A stretch of 64,000 nt of DNA from Burkholderia contaminans (GTDB lineage: Bacteria > Pseudomonadota > Gammaproteobacteria > Burkholderiales > Burkholderiaceae). A program made the translations under genes and the position numbers. The first letter of the stretch is position 1. Every line of letters starts with the position of its first letter. The notes below the pieces were generated by a model that saw only the letters and a program-made list of their open reading frames with translations, was not told the origin of the DNA and did no database searches. Location of the stretch: NCBI RefSeq assembly GCF_029633825.1, contig NZ_CP090641.1, positions 868,001-932,000 of the forward strand, in the 5' to 3' direction. Below are positions 46,825 to 56,644 of the stretch, piece by piece.

Positions 46825-46998
46825 ATGAAACATCGCCTGCCGCTGGCCGACCTGATCGTCCGCTACCGGACGCCGCTGAACGTCGCCGTGATGATCGCCT
46901 GCGGGTTATGGGCCGGGTGGATCGCGTGGATGACGCGGCCCGCCGCGATCGATACGCCGCCGTCGATCCCGGCGTACTGCATGCGCGACGCAAGCTGA
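46825..46998 (+). CDS. small single-pass membrane protein in copper operon
   Basis: A 57-residue protein with one hydrophobic segment (LNVAVMIACGLWAGWIAWM, about residues 18-36), a basic N-terminus and a single Cys near the C-terminus. An excellent AAGGAGAT site lies 5 bases before the ATG. It is too short for usual ORF cutoffs, but spacing to pcuAC and the ribosome binding site make it likely real. Function unknown; a copper-related helper role is possible. Confidence 0.65.
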   Translation: MKHRLPLADLIVRYRTPLNVAVMIACGLWAGWIAWMTRPAAIDTPPSIPAYCMRDAS

Positions 46999-47097
46999 CG
47001 CGCCGCGATGGCGCGGTTCCGGCGCGAGCCTGCGCCCATTATTGGCGTGGCACCATCGCTTCATCCCGACCGCCGGAACCGCCTCTCGGAGCGCCGC

Positions 47098-47727
47098 ATG
47101 TCCATTCAGACCTGGATGCTGTTTGCCGCAGCCTATCTCGCCACGACGTTGTCGCCGGGGCCCAACGTGCTGCTCGTCATCCGCAACACGGTGCGCTACG
47201 GCACGCGCGGCACCGCTGCGACAATTGCGGGCAACCTCGTCGCGCAGGGTGTGGTCGTCGTACTCGTCGCGCTCGGCGTCGGCGCGGTGCTGGCCGCGAT
47301 GCCGCCGCTGTTCGTCGCGATGAAGGTGGTCGGCGCCGCGTACCTGATGTTCGTCGGTGTCCGGCAACTGCGTGGCGACCGCAAGGCCACCGCTTCGACC
47401 GGGGAAGCGGAAATCGCCGCGCCCGACCGCGGGAAACTGTTCCGCGAAGCGCTGTTCGTATCGGGCAGCAATCCGAAGACGATGATCTTCCTGTCGGCGT
47501 TCATGCCGCAGTTCATCGTGCACGACCGCCCGCTCGCGCTGCAGTTCGTCGTGATGTACGCGACGATCGCGTGCACGGTGGTGATCGTTCACAGCGTCTA
47601 TTCGGCCGGCGTGCGCCGGTTCCATCGCGGCTTCGGCATGAGCCGCGCAGTGCGTGCGCTCAAGCGCGCCAGCGGGCTGCTGTTCGTCGGGCTGGGGATC
47701 AGGCTGCTGACTGCGCGTCAGGCGTAA
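47098..47727 (+). CDS. LysE/RhtB-family amino-acid exporter
   Basis: A 209-residue membrane protein with six hydrophobic segments. The family phrase TLSPGPNVLLVIRNTVRYGTRG and GAAYLMFVGVRQLR, SGSNPKTMIFLSAFMPQFI are visible. It exports amino acids or related small molecules by proton exchange. It stands alone, with the convergent kinase gene 15 bases away. Confidence 0.9.
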   Translation: MSIQTWMLFAAAYLATTLSPGPNVLLVIRNTVRYGTRGTAATIAGNLVAQGVVVVLVALGVGAVLAAMPPLFVAMKVVGAAYLMFVGVRQLRGDRKATASTGEAEIAAPDRGKLFREALFVSGSNPKTMIFLSAFMPQFIVHDRPLALQFVVMYATIACTVVIVHSVYSAGVRRFHRGFGMSRAVRALKRASGLLFVGLGIRLLTARQA

Positions 47728-47742
47728 GCCGACGCGCGCCCG

Positions 47743-49143
47743 TCAGCGCGTGTGTGCGGCCAGCCCGGCCGCGATCTCGCCGAACGACGGCCGCGCATCG
47801 ATTGCTTCGTCCAGGCACGCCACCGCGAGCGCATCGAGCGCGTTTCGGCCGGCCCACGTGCGCGGCTCGCATCGCTCGAGCAGCTCGCCGAGCAGATGGC
47901 CGAACGCCCGCACCTCGAGTCGTTCGAACGCGGCGGCACGCGCGCGATCGTTCGCATCGTAGAGCGACGCCGCGCCGAAATCCCCGAGCAGCGCACCGCC
48001 TTCGCCATCGTGCAGGATGTTGTGCGCGTACAGGTCGCCATGCATGATGCCGCGAGCGTGCAGATGGCCCGCGACCGACGCAATGCCATGCGCGATCCGC
48101 ATCGCCTTCACCGGCGCGAATTTCGCGTCGGCCGCATACACGTCACGCGTGCAGGTCGCGAAGCTCGGCGGCCCGGCTAGGTTCGTGAGCGCGGGATCGA
48201 CCAGTTCCATCACGAGGCCGTGCGTGCCGTCCGGATGCCCGCTCACCCTGCCGATCACCGGGATCATGTTCGGGTGTCGGCCGGCGTGCAGGCACGCGGC
48301 CATTTCGCAATCGGGCAGGCCGTCGCTCGTCACCGCGCCCTTGAACAGCTTGACCGCGACCGCGCGCGGCGGATGACCGTCCGCGCACCACTGCGCGCGG
48401 TAAATGACGCCCGATGCGCCCTCGCCCAGCCTCTGCTCGCAGGCCAGCGATGCCCAGTCGACGTCGGCGACCTCAGGCCCGGCCGATGCTGCGGCTTCCG
48501 GCGCGGCGCCGAACGGGTTGCCCGCGGCGGCGAGCCACGCGAGGCGCGGCAGGCTCAGCAGCCAGTCGGGCAGTGCGTCCAGTTGGTTCGCGGACAGGCG
48601 CACCAGTTCGAGCGCGCGGCATGCGGCCATTTCCGCAGGCAGCGCGCGCAGCCGGTTGCCCGCGAGCATCAGCTTCTGCAGCCGCGAGCAATCGCCGATG
48701 TCGGCCGGCAGTTCGTCGATTGCGTTGTCGGTGAGGATCAGCCAGCGCAGCGCGCGCGGCAGCGATCCGCTCGCCACCGTTTGAATCCGGTTCGCCTTGA
48801 AGCCGATCATGTCGAGCTGCCCGCACGCGCCGAGCACGCCGGGGAACGCGGTGAAGCGGTTGCCGGACGCGAACAGGATGCGCAGGCGGTGCAGCCGCGG
48901 CAGGTCGTCCGGCAGCGCGGAGAGCGCATTGCCGGTCAGGTCGAGCACTTCGAGCGTGTCGGCAAGATCGAAGATCTCGCGCGGGAATTCCGTCAACCCG
49001 CATGCGAGCTTGAGTTGCCGGGCGCCGGCGAGCTGCCCGGCCTGCAGTTGTTCGAGGGTGTGTGTCACGCGGAGAAAGCGGGTGGCGGTTGCGACGATCG
49101 TCGGGTCGATCGCCCGAATTCTACCGGGATCGCCCGCGTGCAT
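47743..49143 (-). CDS. leucine-rich-repeat protein kinase
   Basis: A 466-residue protein. Residues about 40-215 hold seven to eight leucine-rich repeats of the L-x2-L-x-L-x2-N-x-L type (LEVLDLTGNALSALP, LRWLILTDNAIDELP). Residues about 235-466 form a protein kinase domain with Gly loop GEGASG (240-245), Lys265 in VAVKLF, catalytic HGDLYAHN (368-375, with Asp370 and Asn375) and DFG (388-390). All key residues are present, so activity is likely. No signal peptide or membrane segment is seen. A GTG at 49068 is an alternative start that would give a THTLEQLQ N-terminus. Confidence 0.88.
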   Translation of the reverse strand: MHAGDPGRIRAIDPTIVATATRFLRVTHTLEQLQAGQLAGARQLKLACGLTEFPREIFDLADTLEVLDLTGNALSALPDDLPRLHRLRILFASGNRFTAFPGVLGACGQLDMIGFKANRIQTVASGSLPRALRWLILTDNAIDELPADIGDCSRLQKLMLAGNRLRALPAEMAACRALELVRLSANQLDALPDWLLSLPRLAWLAAAGNPFGAAPEAAASAGPEVADVDWASLACEQRLGEGASGVIYRAQWCADGHPPRAVAVKLFKGAVTSDGLPDCEMAACLHAGRHPNMIPVIGRVSGHPDGTHGLVMELVDPALTNLAGPPSFATCTRDVYAADAKFAPVKAMRIAHGIASVAGHLHARGIMHGDLYAHNILHDGEGGALLGDFGAASLYDANDRARAAAFERLEVRAFGHLLGELLERCEPRTWAGRNALDALAVACLDEAIDARPSFGEIAAGLAAHTR

Positions 49144-49209
49144 CCCTTCAATGTGTCACACCCCCTTCACAAACGCGCAACGTCGCGCTAGAATTGCGCC
49201 CCTTGCAGT

Positions 49210-49294
49210 GCCGACGTGGTGAAATTGGTAGACACGCTATCTTGAGGGGGTAGTGGCGAAAGCTGTGCGAGTTCGAGTCTCGCCGTCGGCACCA
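49210..49294 (+). tRNA. tRNA-Leu(GAG)
   Basis: An 85-base cloverleaf with acceptor stem GCCGACG / CGTCGGC, discriminator A and encoded CCA. The anticodon loop TTGAGGG between stems CTATC and GGTAG shows anticodon GAG. There is a variable arm of class II type and a T arm with GTTCGAGTC. It reads CUC and CUU codons. Confidence 0.97.
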
Positions 49295-49486
49295 GGATTT
49301 CTTCTCTCATCGTTGCGCGACATGCGACATCCGCATTCCGGCAACGATCGACGATCATCCCGCGCAATCGCGCACCACTGTTTCCGATTCCCACATCAAG
49401 CCGCAACCGGGCACCGCCATGCTGCGAATTCGCACGCGCTCCCGACTGCCGCCTGGACAGCCGGAATCGTACGCACGCCACGTCAC

Positions 49487-50734
49487 TCACGACGCCAGCA
49501 CATCCTCCCCCTTCACCGCATACGCGGCCTCCCTCCGCCGCAACCGCATCGCGATCAACGCGGCCAGCACCGCCAGCGCCACACCGGCGAGAAACCCGCC
49601 CGTATAACCCACCTTCGCGGTAAGCGACAAGATCGTCGACGACGCGATCAGCTCGCCGAGATCGCGCGTGCTCTGCACGGCCGTCACGTCGGTGCCGGCC
49701 TGATCGCTGCCGCCCGCGAAGCGCATGCCGGCCGTCATGATCGACACCGACGTGATCCCGGTCGCGAGCGAACCGAGCACCGTGCACAGCCATGCCCACG
49801 ACGACGACACCGGCAGCCATCCGCTCGCCTGCGCAAACCACAGCAGCGCGGCCGCGCCCGCACAGCTCACGCCGGCCGTAAATGCAGGCCACAACCCGAG
49901 CCGCCGGACCAGCCACGCGCCGCCGCCGCAACCGAGCACGACCGTCACGACGCCGCCGGCCATCCCGAGCTTCCCGATCGCGTCGAGCGTCCAGCCCGCG
50001 TCGTTGAGAAACAGTTTCGACAGACCGAAGCCCGATACGGCCGTCATCGCCGACAGCAGCGCGAGCGACAGCAGCGACCACGAACGCGGCCGCTTTGCGA
50101 AGCGCACGAGGCTCGCGTTGTGCTCGGCTTGCACACGTGCGCGATCCGCATCGCGCGGCAGCACCCACAGCACGCACGCGAGGCTCGCGAGTGGCACGGC
50201 GGCCAGCGCGAGAAACGCGGCGCGCTGGCCGAACAGGCCGATCAGCGTCAACGTGCCGGCGCCGCCGCCGAAGAAGCCGATCATCACGCCCGCGATCTGG
50301 ATCGCGTTGATCTTCGCGAGCGTGTCGCCGCTGAAGTGCTCGGCGGCCATTCCGTCGTTCGCGATGTCCTGCGTCGCGCTCGCCAGCGACGCGACGGCCA
50401 GCAGGCCGACCGCCCACCCGGCCGTCGCGACCGTCATGCCGATCTGCGCTAGGCTGCCGAGGCACAGCACGACGAGCGCCTGCATCGGCAGCATCCAGCT
50501 GCGCCGCCGGCCGATGCGCGGCGACCAGCGGTTGTCGACGACGGGCGCCCACAGGAATTTCACGACCCACGGCAAACCGACGAGCGGCAGGAACGCCAGT
50601 GCGTGAAGCGGCGCGCCGTCGTGGCGCAGCAGGGTCGGCATCGCGTCCATCGCAATGCCGATCGGGATTCCCTGTGACAGGTAAAGCAGCGTGATCGTGA
50701 TGACCAGGCGCCGATGTTCGAGCAGATCGCGCAT
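49487..50734 (-). CDS. fptX: FptX/RhtX-type siderophore permease
   Basis: A 415-residue MFS protein with 12 helices, starting MRDLLEHRRLVITITLLYLSQGIPIGIAMDAMPTLLR, characteristic of the RhtX/FptX family of inner-membrane siderophore carriers. It moves ferripyochelin across the inner membrane after FptA. The ATG at 50734 is chosen because GGAG stands 7 bases upstream; an earlier ATG at 50752 lacks one. It is the last gene of the Fur-controlled fptA unit. Confidence 0.88.
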   Translation of the reverse strand: MRDLLEHRRLVITITLLYLSQGIPIGIAMDAMPTLLRHDGAPLHALAFLPLVGLPWVVKFLWAPVVDNRWSPRIGRRRSWMLPMQALVVLCLGSLAQIGMTVATAGWAVGLLAVASLASATQDIANDGMAAEHFSGDTLAKINAIQIAGVMIGFFGGGAGTLTLIGLFGQRAAFLALAAVPLASLACVLWVLPRDADRARVQAEHNASLVRFAKRPRSWSLLSLALLSAMTAVSGFGLSKLFLNDAGWTLDAIGKLGMAGGVVTVVLGCGGGAWLVRRLGLWPAFTAGVSCAGAAALLWFAQASGWLPVSSSWAWLCTVLGSLATGITSVSIMTAGMRFAGGSDQAGTDVTAVQSTRDLGELIASSTILSLTAKVGYTGGFLAGVALAVLAALIAMRLRRREAAYAVKGEDVLAS

Positions 50735-50756
50735 CGAAGTCTCCAGTTGCATGAAA

Positions 50757-52268
50757 TCAAAAAGGTTCGGCGCCGGCCGGCACGCGCGCGGGCCGCATTG
50801 CATCCCGGCGCGGACGGCGCGCGGCACGCAGCAGCAACGCGCCGAATGCGACGAGTGCCGCGTCGATCGGCCAGTACACGGGTTCGCCCGCACCGAGCAG
50901 CGCCATCGCGCAGTGCGTCACGCCGGCCAGCCCGTACGCGGCGCCGGCCGCACGCATCAGCCTGCGCAGCCAGGCCGGGCGATCGGTCACACAGGCCGCC
51001 AGCGCGACCGCGCCGCTCCACACGGCCCAGAACAGCATCGCGAGCAGATGGTCGACGTGCACGCCATCGGGTAACGCACGCCCGGCGAGAAGCAGTACGC
51101 CGCCCGCGAGCACGAGCCCGCCGCATGTGCCGACGGCGACCGCGGCCAGCACGTTCGCGGAGCGATCCTGCTGCGCCCGCCGCCGCTCGATCCACAGATG
51201 CAGCCCCGTCGCGCACAGCGCGCACGCAGCGAGCCCCATCAGGAAATGCACGACGCGCAGCACACCGCCCATCGCCCCCACCCAGCCGTATTGCGCGAAG
51301 TGCAGCGGCTGCACCGCGATGAATGTGCGCAGCCAGAAGCCGCGGCCGCGCGAGGTGGCGTCCGCGAGCCATTGGCCGTTCGCCGCGCGATACAGGTGAC
51401 GCTCGAACACCGCCGTACTCGGCAGGCCGGCAGTCGTGCCGGCAATCTCGACGCGCGCGTTCGCATCGCCCCAGCCGTGCAGCACGAGCGCTTCGGGCCG
51501 GAAATCCGGCGTGCGCGCCGCGTCGCGCCGCAGCAGCGCGTCGAGATCGGGCGCGCGATGCCACGCGCCGCCGGCTGTTGCAGGCGGCGGCCCGCCGAGC
51601 AGTTCGGCGAACGCGCGCTGCGGCTGCCCCGGATACGCGACGCCCGCGAGCGACACCGTGCCGAGCGCGCCGAGCCCCGACAATGCGCCGGTGAACGCGA
51701 ACAGCACGAGCCACGGCGAGCCCCACAGGCCGATCCACGCGTGCAGGTCGAACAGCGCGGCACGCATTCCTTTGCCGCGCCGGATACGCGCCGCGTCGGG
51801 CCAGCGCCGGTGATGCACGATCAACCCCGCGACGATGAGCACGAGCAGCACGATCCCCCACAGGCTCACGAAGATCCGCCCGGGAAAGCCCGCGAACAGC
51901 GTCTTGTGCAACGTGACGAGCAACGCCGCGCGTCCGCCGGCGGCCAGCCGCTCGCCCGTCGCCGGGTCGAGCGCGAGCGTGCATGCCTGACGTGCGTCGC
52001 AGAAACGCATCGCCGGATCGTCCGGTTGCGGCAGCACGATGCGCGCATCGCGCAACGGCACGCCGAGCGCCGCCGCGCGTGCGACGAGTTCATTCAGCGG
52101 CAGCGATGGCCGCGCGACGGCGACCGGCGATGGACGCCACCAGCCCTGCATCGAATCGGTCGCGAGGCTCCAGGTACCGCTGAACAGCACGACGAACAGC
52201 ACCACGCCGAACAGCGCGCCGGCGCCGCGATGCAGCGCGCGCCAGCGCGAACGCAATGAGGCGTCCAT
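50757..52268 (-). CDS. PepSY-domain membrane protein
   Basis: A 503-residue membrane protein of the PepSY-associated type: first helix near GALFGVVLFVVLFSGTWSLATDSM, conserved LHKTLFAGFPGRIFVSLWGIVLLVLIVAGLIVHHRRW, then FDLHAWIGLWGSPWLVLFAFTGALSG, and three C-terminal helices. The LHKTL and HHRRW histidines are typical. Such proteins are common beside siderophore receptor genes and may reduce ferric siderophores. It starts one base after the preceding small gene ends. Confidence 0.85.
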   Translation of the reverse strand: MDASLRSRWRALHRGAGALFGVVLFVVLFSGTWSLATDSMQGWWRPSPVAVARPSLPLNELVARAAALGVPLRDARIVLPQPDDPAMRFCDARQACTLALDPATGERLAAGGRAALLVTLHKTLFAGFPGRIFVSLWGIVLLVLIVAGLIVHHRRWPDAARIRRGKGMRAALFDLHAWIGLWGSPWLVLFAFTGALSGLGALGTVSLAGVAYPGQPQRAFAELLGGPPPATAGGAWHRAPDLDALLRRDAARTPDFRPEALVLHGWGDANARVEIAGTTAGLPSTAVFERHLYRAANGQWLADATSRGRGFWLRTFIAVQPLHFAQYGWVGAMGGVLRVVHFLMGLAACALCATGLHLWIERRRAQQDRSANVLAAVAVGTCGGLVLAGGVLLLAGRALPDGVHVDHLLAMLFWAVWSGAVALAACVTDRPAWLRRLMRAAGAAYGLAGVTHCAMALLGAGEPVYWPIDAALVAFGALLLRAARRPRRDAMRPARVPAGAEPF

Positions 52269-52269
52269 G

Positions 52270-52533
52270 TCAGCGCCCTCCCCAGAACAGCGCGCACGGC
52301 ACGAGCACCGCGAGCCATGCACCCGCACGCCACGCGGCCTGCCGACGCCCCGGCGCGACGAGCACCCACAGCAACGCGGCGACGCCCGCGGCGAGCGACA
52401 GCAGCACGGCCGCGTAGAGCCGGTTCAGGCCGTCGGCCGGGTAATGTCGGACCAGCGTGACCGCCAGTGCGACCGCGCCCGGCAGCACGCCGCCGATCGC
52501 GAGCGCCGCCCGCGTCCCCCAGCCGCCCGCCAT
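52270..52533 (-). CDS. small membrane protein in fptA unit
   Basis: An 87-residue protein with three hydrophobic stretches (about residues 8-25, 39-58, 68-85). It resembles the small DUF3649/iron-uptake helper proteins that accompany siderophore receptors, but the match is weak. Its start overlaps the fptA stop (ATGA). Confidence 0.7.
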   Translation of the reverse strand: MAGGWGTRAALAIGGVLPGAVALAVTLVRHYPADGLNRLYAAVLLSLAAGVAALLWVLVAPGRRQAAWRAGAWLAVLVPCALFWGGR

Positions 52534-54764
52534 CAGAACTGCCCGCGCACGGTCAGCATCACGTTGCGCGGTTCCCCGTAACGGTTGTTCCAGCCCGGGT
52601 TGCTCAGGCTCAGGTAGTACTTGCGGTCGAACAGGTTGTTGACGTTGACCGCCGCGCTCCAGCGCTTGTCGTAGCGGTAGCCGAGCCGCAGGCTCGCGAG
52701 CGCGTAGCCGCCCTGGCTCATCGTGACGCCGTTCGCCTGCGCCGAGTAATTGCTCTGCACCTGCACGCCGCCGCCGATGCTCCAGCGCCGCTCCTGCCAC
52801 GGCAGGTCGTAGTTCGTCCACAATCGGAACAGGTGGCGCGGGTTCAGCAACGGCGCGAACGAAGAGCCCGCGTTCGCGAGGTTGTCCGCGTAGCTCATCG
52901 TGTCGTACGTGTAGCTCGCCCACACGCTCCACCACGGCGTGATGCGGCCGTTCGCCTCGAATTCGAAGCCCTGGCTGCGCACGCTGCCGCCGTTCACGTA
53001 GTAGCAGTTCGGCCCCGCGCACGGATGCGCGAGATCGACCTGCGGGTTGTTGTCGAGATCGATGCGGAACGCCGCGAGCGACACGTTCAGCTTGCCGCCC
53101 GCCAGTTCGCCTTTCACGCCCGTCTCGTACGTGCGCCCCTTCACCGGCGTCAGGATGCCGCCGCCCCACATCGACTTGGATTGCGGCTGGAACACTTCCG
53201 CGTAGCTCGCGTACCACGACCAGTCGCGCGCGAAATCCCAGATCAGCCCGCCGTACGGCGTGAACTGGTGGCCGGTGTTGTAGTGCGCGCCGAGGCTGTC
53301 CTGGTTCCACCAGCTCAGCCGTCCGCCGAGCACGAGCGTGACGGGTTCCGCGAGCTTGATGCGGCCGAGCCCGTACACGCCCTTCTGCGAAATGTCGTTC
53401 TGCTGCGACTGCTGGTACGGGCCGACGTCCGGCTCGGGCACGCTGCCCGGGTTCCAGCGGTACACGTTCACCGGCGTGCCGACCACGTTGCCCTGCAACT
53501 GCGCCGACATCTGCCCGCTGCTGCTGTTCGCGTAGGTCACGCCGAACAGCAGGTCGTGCGTGAGCCCGAACGCATGCACCGGGCCCTGCACGTTCGCATC
53601 GAGGCTGCGGCTGTAGCTGCTGAACTGGTATGCGCCGCCCGTGAGCGCGCCGCCCGCGCCGGTCGCCGGGTCGATCGCGCCGAACGAGCCCGCGTACTTC
53701 AGGTCCGAGCGCACGCTCTGGTATTCGCCGCTGACCTTCGCCTTCCAGCCGGCGCCGAGCTTCTGCTCGACCGACGCGAATGCGCGCGTCGTGTCCCAGT
53801 CGAAGTGACCCCACGCGGTGTCGAGGAACATCGAGCGCGACAGGCCGAGGCTCGACCCGTCGCGGGCCATCGGCACGCCGGACATGTCGGGTATCGATCG
53901 CGTCGTCTGGTACTGCGCGCCGAACGTGAGCAGCGTGTCGCGCGTCACGTCGACTTCCGTGATCCCGTAGATCGAGCGCGTATCCTGCTTCGCGTGGTCG
54001 TAGAAGAAATGACGATCCTCGTACGCGGCGACGAGCCGGCTGCGCACGGTGCCGGCCGCGTTGAGCGGGCCGCCGATGTCGGCTTCCGCGCGATAGCGGT
54101 CCCAGCTGCCGACGCTCACGCTCGCGTTCGCGGAAAACTGGTACTGCGGTCGCTTGCGCACGAGGTTGACCGTCGCGGCCGGGTTGCCCGAGCCGTGCAG
54201 CAAGCCGTTCGCGCCGCGCAGGATTTCCACGCGCTCGTACACGGAGATGTCCTGCGGCGCGCTCGCCATGTCGCCGATCACCACCGGCACGCCGTCGAAT
54301 TCGAACGAATCGACCTTGAAGCCGCGCACGAAATACGCGGTGGTGAGCAGCACGTACGGCTGCACGGTCACGCCCGCCGATTGCTGCATCACTTCGTCGA
54401 GCGAGAACAGGTTCTGCTGGTCGATCCGCTCGCGCGTCGTCACGCTGACCGACTGCGGAATCTCCCTCAAGGCCAGCGGCATCTTGCCGACCGTCGCCAC
54501 CGACGGATCGTCGGTCACGCCGCGCGACGCAGTCACCGAAATCGCCTTCAGCTCGCCCGCGGCGGGCTTCGCGACACTCTTCTCGTCCTTCCGGACTTCC
54601 GCGCCGGCCGCCGGCGCCGGCGTCGTATCGGCAAATGCCGCCGCCGGATGCGCGGCAATCAGCAAGCCCAGATACAGCGACGGACGCCAGCGCCCTCGCT
54701 CCGAACGGGCGACGCGCGCGCCCTTCGTCCGTGATCTCCCAGGTTCCAGCACCTCGTACCGCAT
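52533..54764 (-). CDS. fptA: ferripyochelin outer-membrane receptor
   Basis: A 743-residue TonB-dependent receptor. After a signal peptide (about to residue 46) and a linker, the plug starts with ISVTASRG as TonB box-like and [33 protein letters not shown], then [31 protein letters not shown], typical of siderophore receptors. The barrel ends with a C-terminal Phe (VRGQF). Position directly after pchI and sequence type identify FptA. A Fur box overlaps its promoter. Confidence 0.92.
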   Translation of the reverse strand: MRYEVLEPGRSRTKGARVARSERGRWRPSLYLGLLIAAHPAAAFADTTPAPAAGAEVRKDEKSVAKPAAGELKAISVTASRGVTDDPSVATVGKMPLALREIPQSVSVTTRERIDQQNLFSLDEVMQQSAGVTVQPYVLLTTAYFVRGFKVDSFEFDGVPVVIGDMASAPQDISVYERVEILRGANGLLHGSGNPAATVNLVRKRPQYQFSANASVSVGSWDRYRAEADIGGPLNAAGTVRSRLVAAYEDRHFFYDHAKQDTRSIYGITEVDVTRDTLLTFGAQYQTTRSIPDMSGVPMARDGSSLGLSRSMFLDTAWGHFDWDTTRAFASVEQKLGAGWKAKVSGEYQSVRSDLKYAGSFGAIDPATGAGGALTGGAYQFSSYSRSLDANVQGPVHAFGLTHDLLFGVTYANSSSGQMSAQLQGNVVGTPVNVYRWNPGSVPEPDVGPYQQSQQNDISQKGVYGLGRIKLAEPVTLVLGGRLSWWNQDSLGAHYNTGHQFTPYGGLIWDFARDWSWYASYAEVFQPQSKSMWGGGILTPVKGRTYETGVKGELAGGKLNVSLAAFRIDLDNNPQVDLAHPCAGPNCYYVNGGSVRSQGFEFEANGRITPWWSVWASYTYDTMSYADNLANAGSSFAPLLNPRHLFRLWTNYDLPWQERRWSIGGGVQVQSNYSAQANGVTMSQGGYALASLRLGYRYDKRWSAAVNVNNLFDRKYYLSLSNPGWNNRYGEPRNVMLTVRGQF

Positions 54765-54780
54765 TCACGCCCCCGTATTT

Positions 54781-54799
54781 GATAATCATTCTCATTATC
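54781..54799 (-). promoter_or_regulatory. Fur box
   Basis: GATAATCATTCTCATTATC agrees with the 19-bp Fur consensus at 16 positions and is palindromic. It lies 17 bases upstream of the fptA start, between pchI and fptA. Iron-loaded Fur would block fptA transcription. Confidence 0.9.
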
Positions 54800-54877
54800 A
54801 AATAGAACCGGCGGGCGATTTTTCGATCGAGGGGCTTTTCCTATCGATTCCGGGCATACCGGATCGCATTGTTCACG

Positions 54878-56644
54878 TCAGTGTTCGGACTCGGCCGGCC
54901 GGACTTCGGCACCCACATCGGCGGGCGGTGGTGCGTCGGACGGCCGCCCGGCGCGGGCGAACGTCGCGTACCACGCATCGGACTCGACCAGTTGCGCGTG
55001 TGTGCCCGTCGCACGCACCCGGCCCGCGTCGAGCACGACGACCGTGTCGGCGGCCGCCGCGAGCGCCGGCTGGTGCGTGACGACGATGCGCGTGCGCTGG
55101 CCGCGCAGCGCGACGAGGCTGTCGCGCACGCGCCGCGCGCTCAGTTCGTCGAGACTCGCGGTCGGCTCGTCGAACATCAGCACCGGCGCACGCGCCAGCA
55201 GCGCGCGCGCGAGGCACGCACGCTGGCGCTGCCCGCCCGACAGCAACTTGCCGCCCGGCCCCACGTCGGATTCGAGCCCGTCCGGCAGGCGCTCGGCGTC
55301 GCGCAGCAAACCGACCGCGTCCAGCGCGTCGTGTAGTTCCGCATCGGTCGCGTCCGGGCGGCCCATCCGCACGTTCCACGCAAGGCTGCCGCGAAACAGC
55401 CCGTTGTCCTGGAACACGAGGTTGCGCGTCGCGGCGAGCGTCGCCTCGCTCAGGTGCCGTACATCGGAGCGGCCGAGCAGCACACGCCCGGTGCCCGGAT
55501 CGTCGAGCCGTGCGAGCAGGCCCAGCAGCGTGCTCTTGCCGGCCCCCGTGGGGCCGACGATCGCGACGAAGCCACCCGCCGGGCAATGCAGGTCGACGCC
55601 GTCGAGCAGCGTCGCGCCGCTGGCCGACCGGTAGCCGACGCGCACCGCCTCGACGCTCGCATCGCGTAGCGGCGTACCGCGCTCGGGGCTGTCGAAGCGC
55701 GGCGCATGCAGCACCGCGAGCACCGTGTCGAGCGCGCGCCAGCCGCCGCGCAGCGCCTGGTCGAGCTGCGTGAGCTGCGCGAGCGGCTCGATGAAGCGCA
55801 CGAGCAGCACGAGCACCGCCACGGCCGTCGCGGCATCGAGCCGGCCGGCGGAGACGGCCCATGCGCCGCCGACCAGCATCGCGACGAACACGCCCTGCAC
55901 CGCGCCCGCGAAGCCGAGCTCGATCGGCAGCGAGCGCCGCATCAGCGCACGCGTGCGGCGATGCTGCTCGTCGAACGCATGCTGCAAAGCCGCCCGCGCG
56001 GCGCCTTCCCGGCCCGCGAAGCGCAACAGCCCCTGATGCGCGGCGAAGGTCTGAAGCTGCACGGCCATGTCGCGATCGCCCGCCGCGCGATCTTGTTCGA
56101 ATGCGAGCGTGCGCGTGCCGCCGCGTTCGAGCAGCGCGAACAGCAGCACGGCCGCGGCCGCGAGGCACAGCGCGATGCGCCAGTCGATCCACGCGAGCCC
56201 CACGACGACCGCGAGCGGCGTCACGACCGCGCCGATCAGCGGCCCGAGCAGGTGCGCGGGAATCCCCATCGCCTGCATGACCGGCCCGCGTAGCAGCCCG
56301 GCCGGATGACTGTCGCGCACGGCCTGCCACGACGCGATGCGCGGCAGGTGCCGCACGAGGCGCTCGACGAGGCCGGCCGCGAGCGCGCCGCCCGCGCGAT
56401 AGCCGCCGCGCTGCGCGACGTACAGCACGAACGCGTGGCACAGCGTCAGCGCGCCGAGCGCGATCGTCCAGTGCAGCACGGCCGTCTGCGCGCCGGCAAA
56501 CCATGCGCGGATCAACGGCACGAGCAGCAACCCGCAAGCGCCGTCGAGCAACGCGGCGGCCACCGCCCAACCGGCGCCGCGCCACAGCGCGCGGCGCGCT
56601 TCGGATGGCAAGCACTGCAAACGTTTGAGCGATTTCGTCATCAT
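54878..56644 (-). CDS. pchI: ABC transporter PchI, permease-ATPase
   Basis: A 588-residue half-transporter with six helices in the first 310 residues and a C-terminal ATPase: Walker A GPTGAGKST, signature LSGGQRQR, Walker B VLMFDEPTASLD. It pairs with PchH as a heterodimer. In pyochelin clusters these proteins are linked to siderophore handling, as export or import of ferripyochelin; direction is debated. The start overlaps the pchH stop (ATGA). Confidence 0.92.
   Translation of the reverse strand: MMTKSLKRLQCLPSEARRALWRGAGWAVAAALLDGACGLLLVPLIRAWFAGAQTAVLHWTIALGALTLCHAFVLYVAQRGGYRAGGALAAGLVERLVRHLPRIASWQAVRDSHPAGLLRGPVMQAMGIPAHLLGPLIGAVVTPLAVVVGLAWIDWRIALCLAAAAVLLFALLERGGTRTLAFEQDRAAGDRDMAVQLQTFAAHQGLLRFAGREGAARAALQHAFDEQHRRTRALMRRSLPIELGFAGAVQGVFVAMLVGGAWAVSAGRLDAATAVAVLVLLVRFIEPLAQLTQLDQALRGGWRALDTVLAVLHAPRFDSPERGTPLRDASVEAVRVGYRSASGATLLDGVDLHCPAGGFVAIVGPTGAGKSTLLGLLARLDDPGTGRVLLGRSDVRHLSEATLAATRNLVFQDNGLFRGSLAWNVRMGRPDATDAELHDALDAVGLLRDAERLPDGLESDVGPGGKLLSGGQRQRACLARALLARAPVLMFDEPTASLDELSARRVRDSLVALRGQRTRIVVTHQPALAAAADTVVVLDAGRVRATGTHAQLVESDAWYATFARAGRPSDAPPPADVGAEVRPAESEH

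Noticed and set aside
49210..49294. tRNA-Leu as an integration site of a genomic island
   Set aside because: No integrase, no repeat of the tRNA 3' end and flanking genes are core-like pyochelin and kinase genes.
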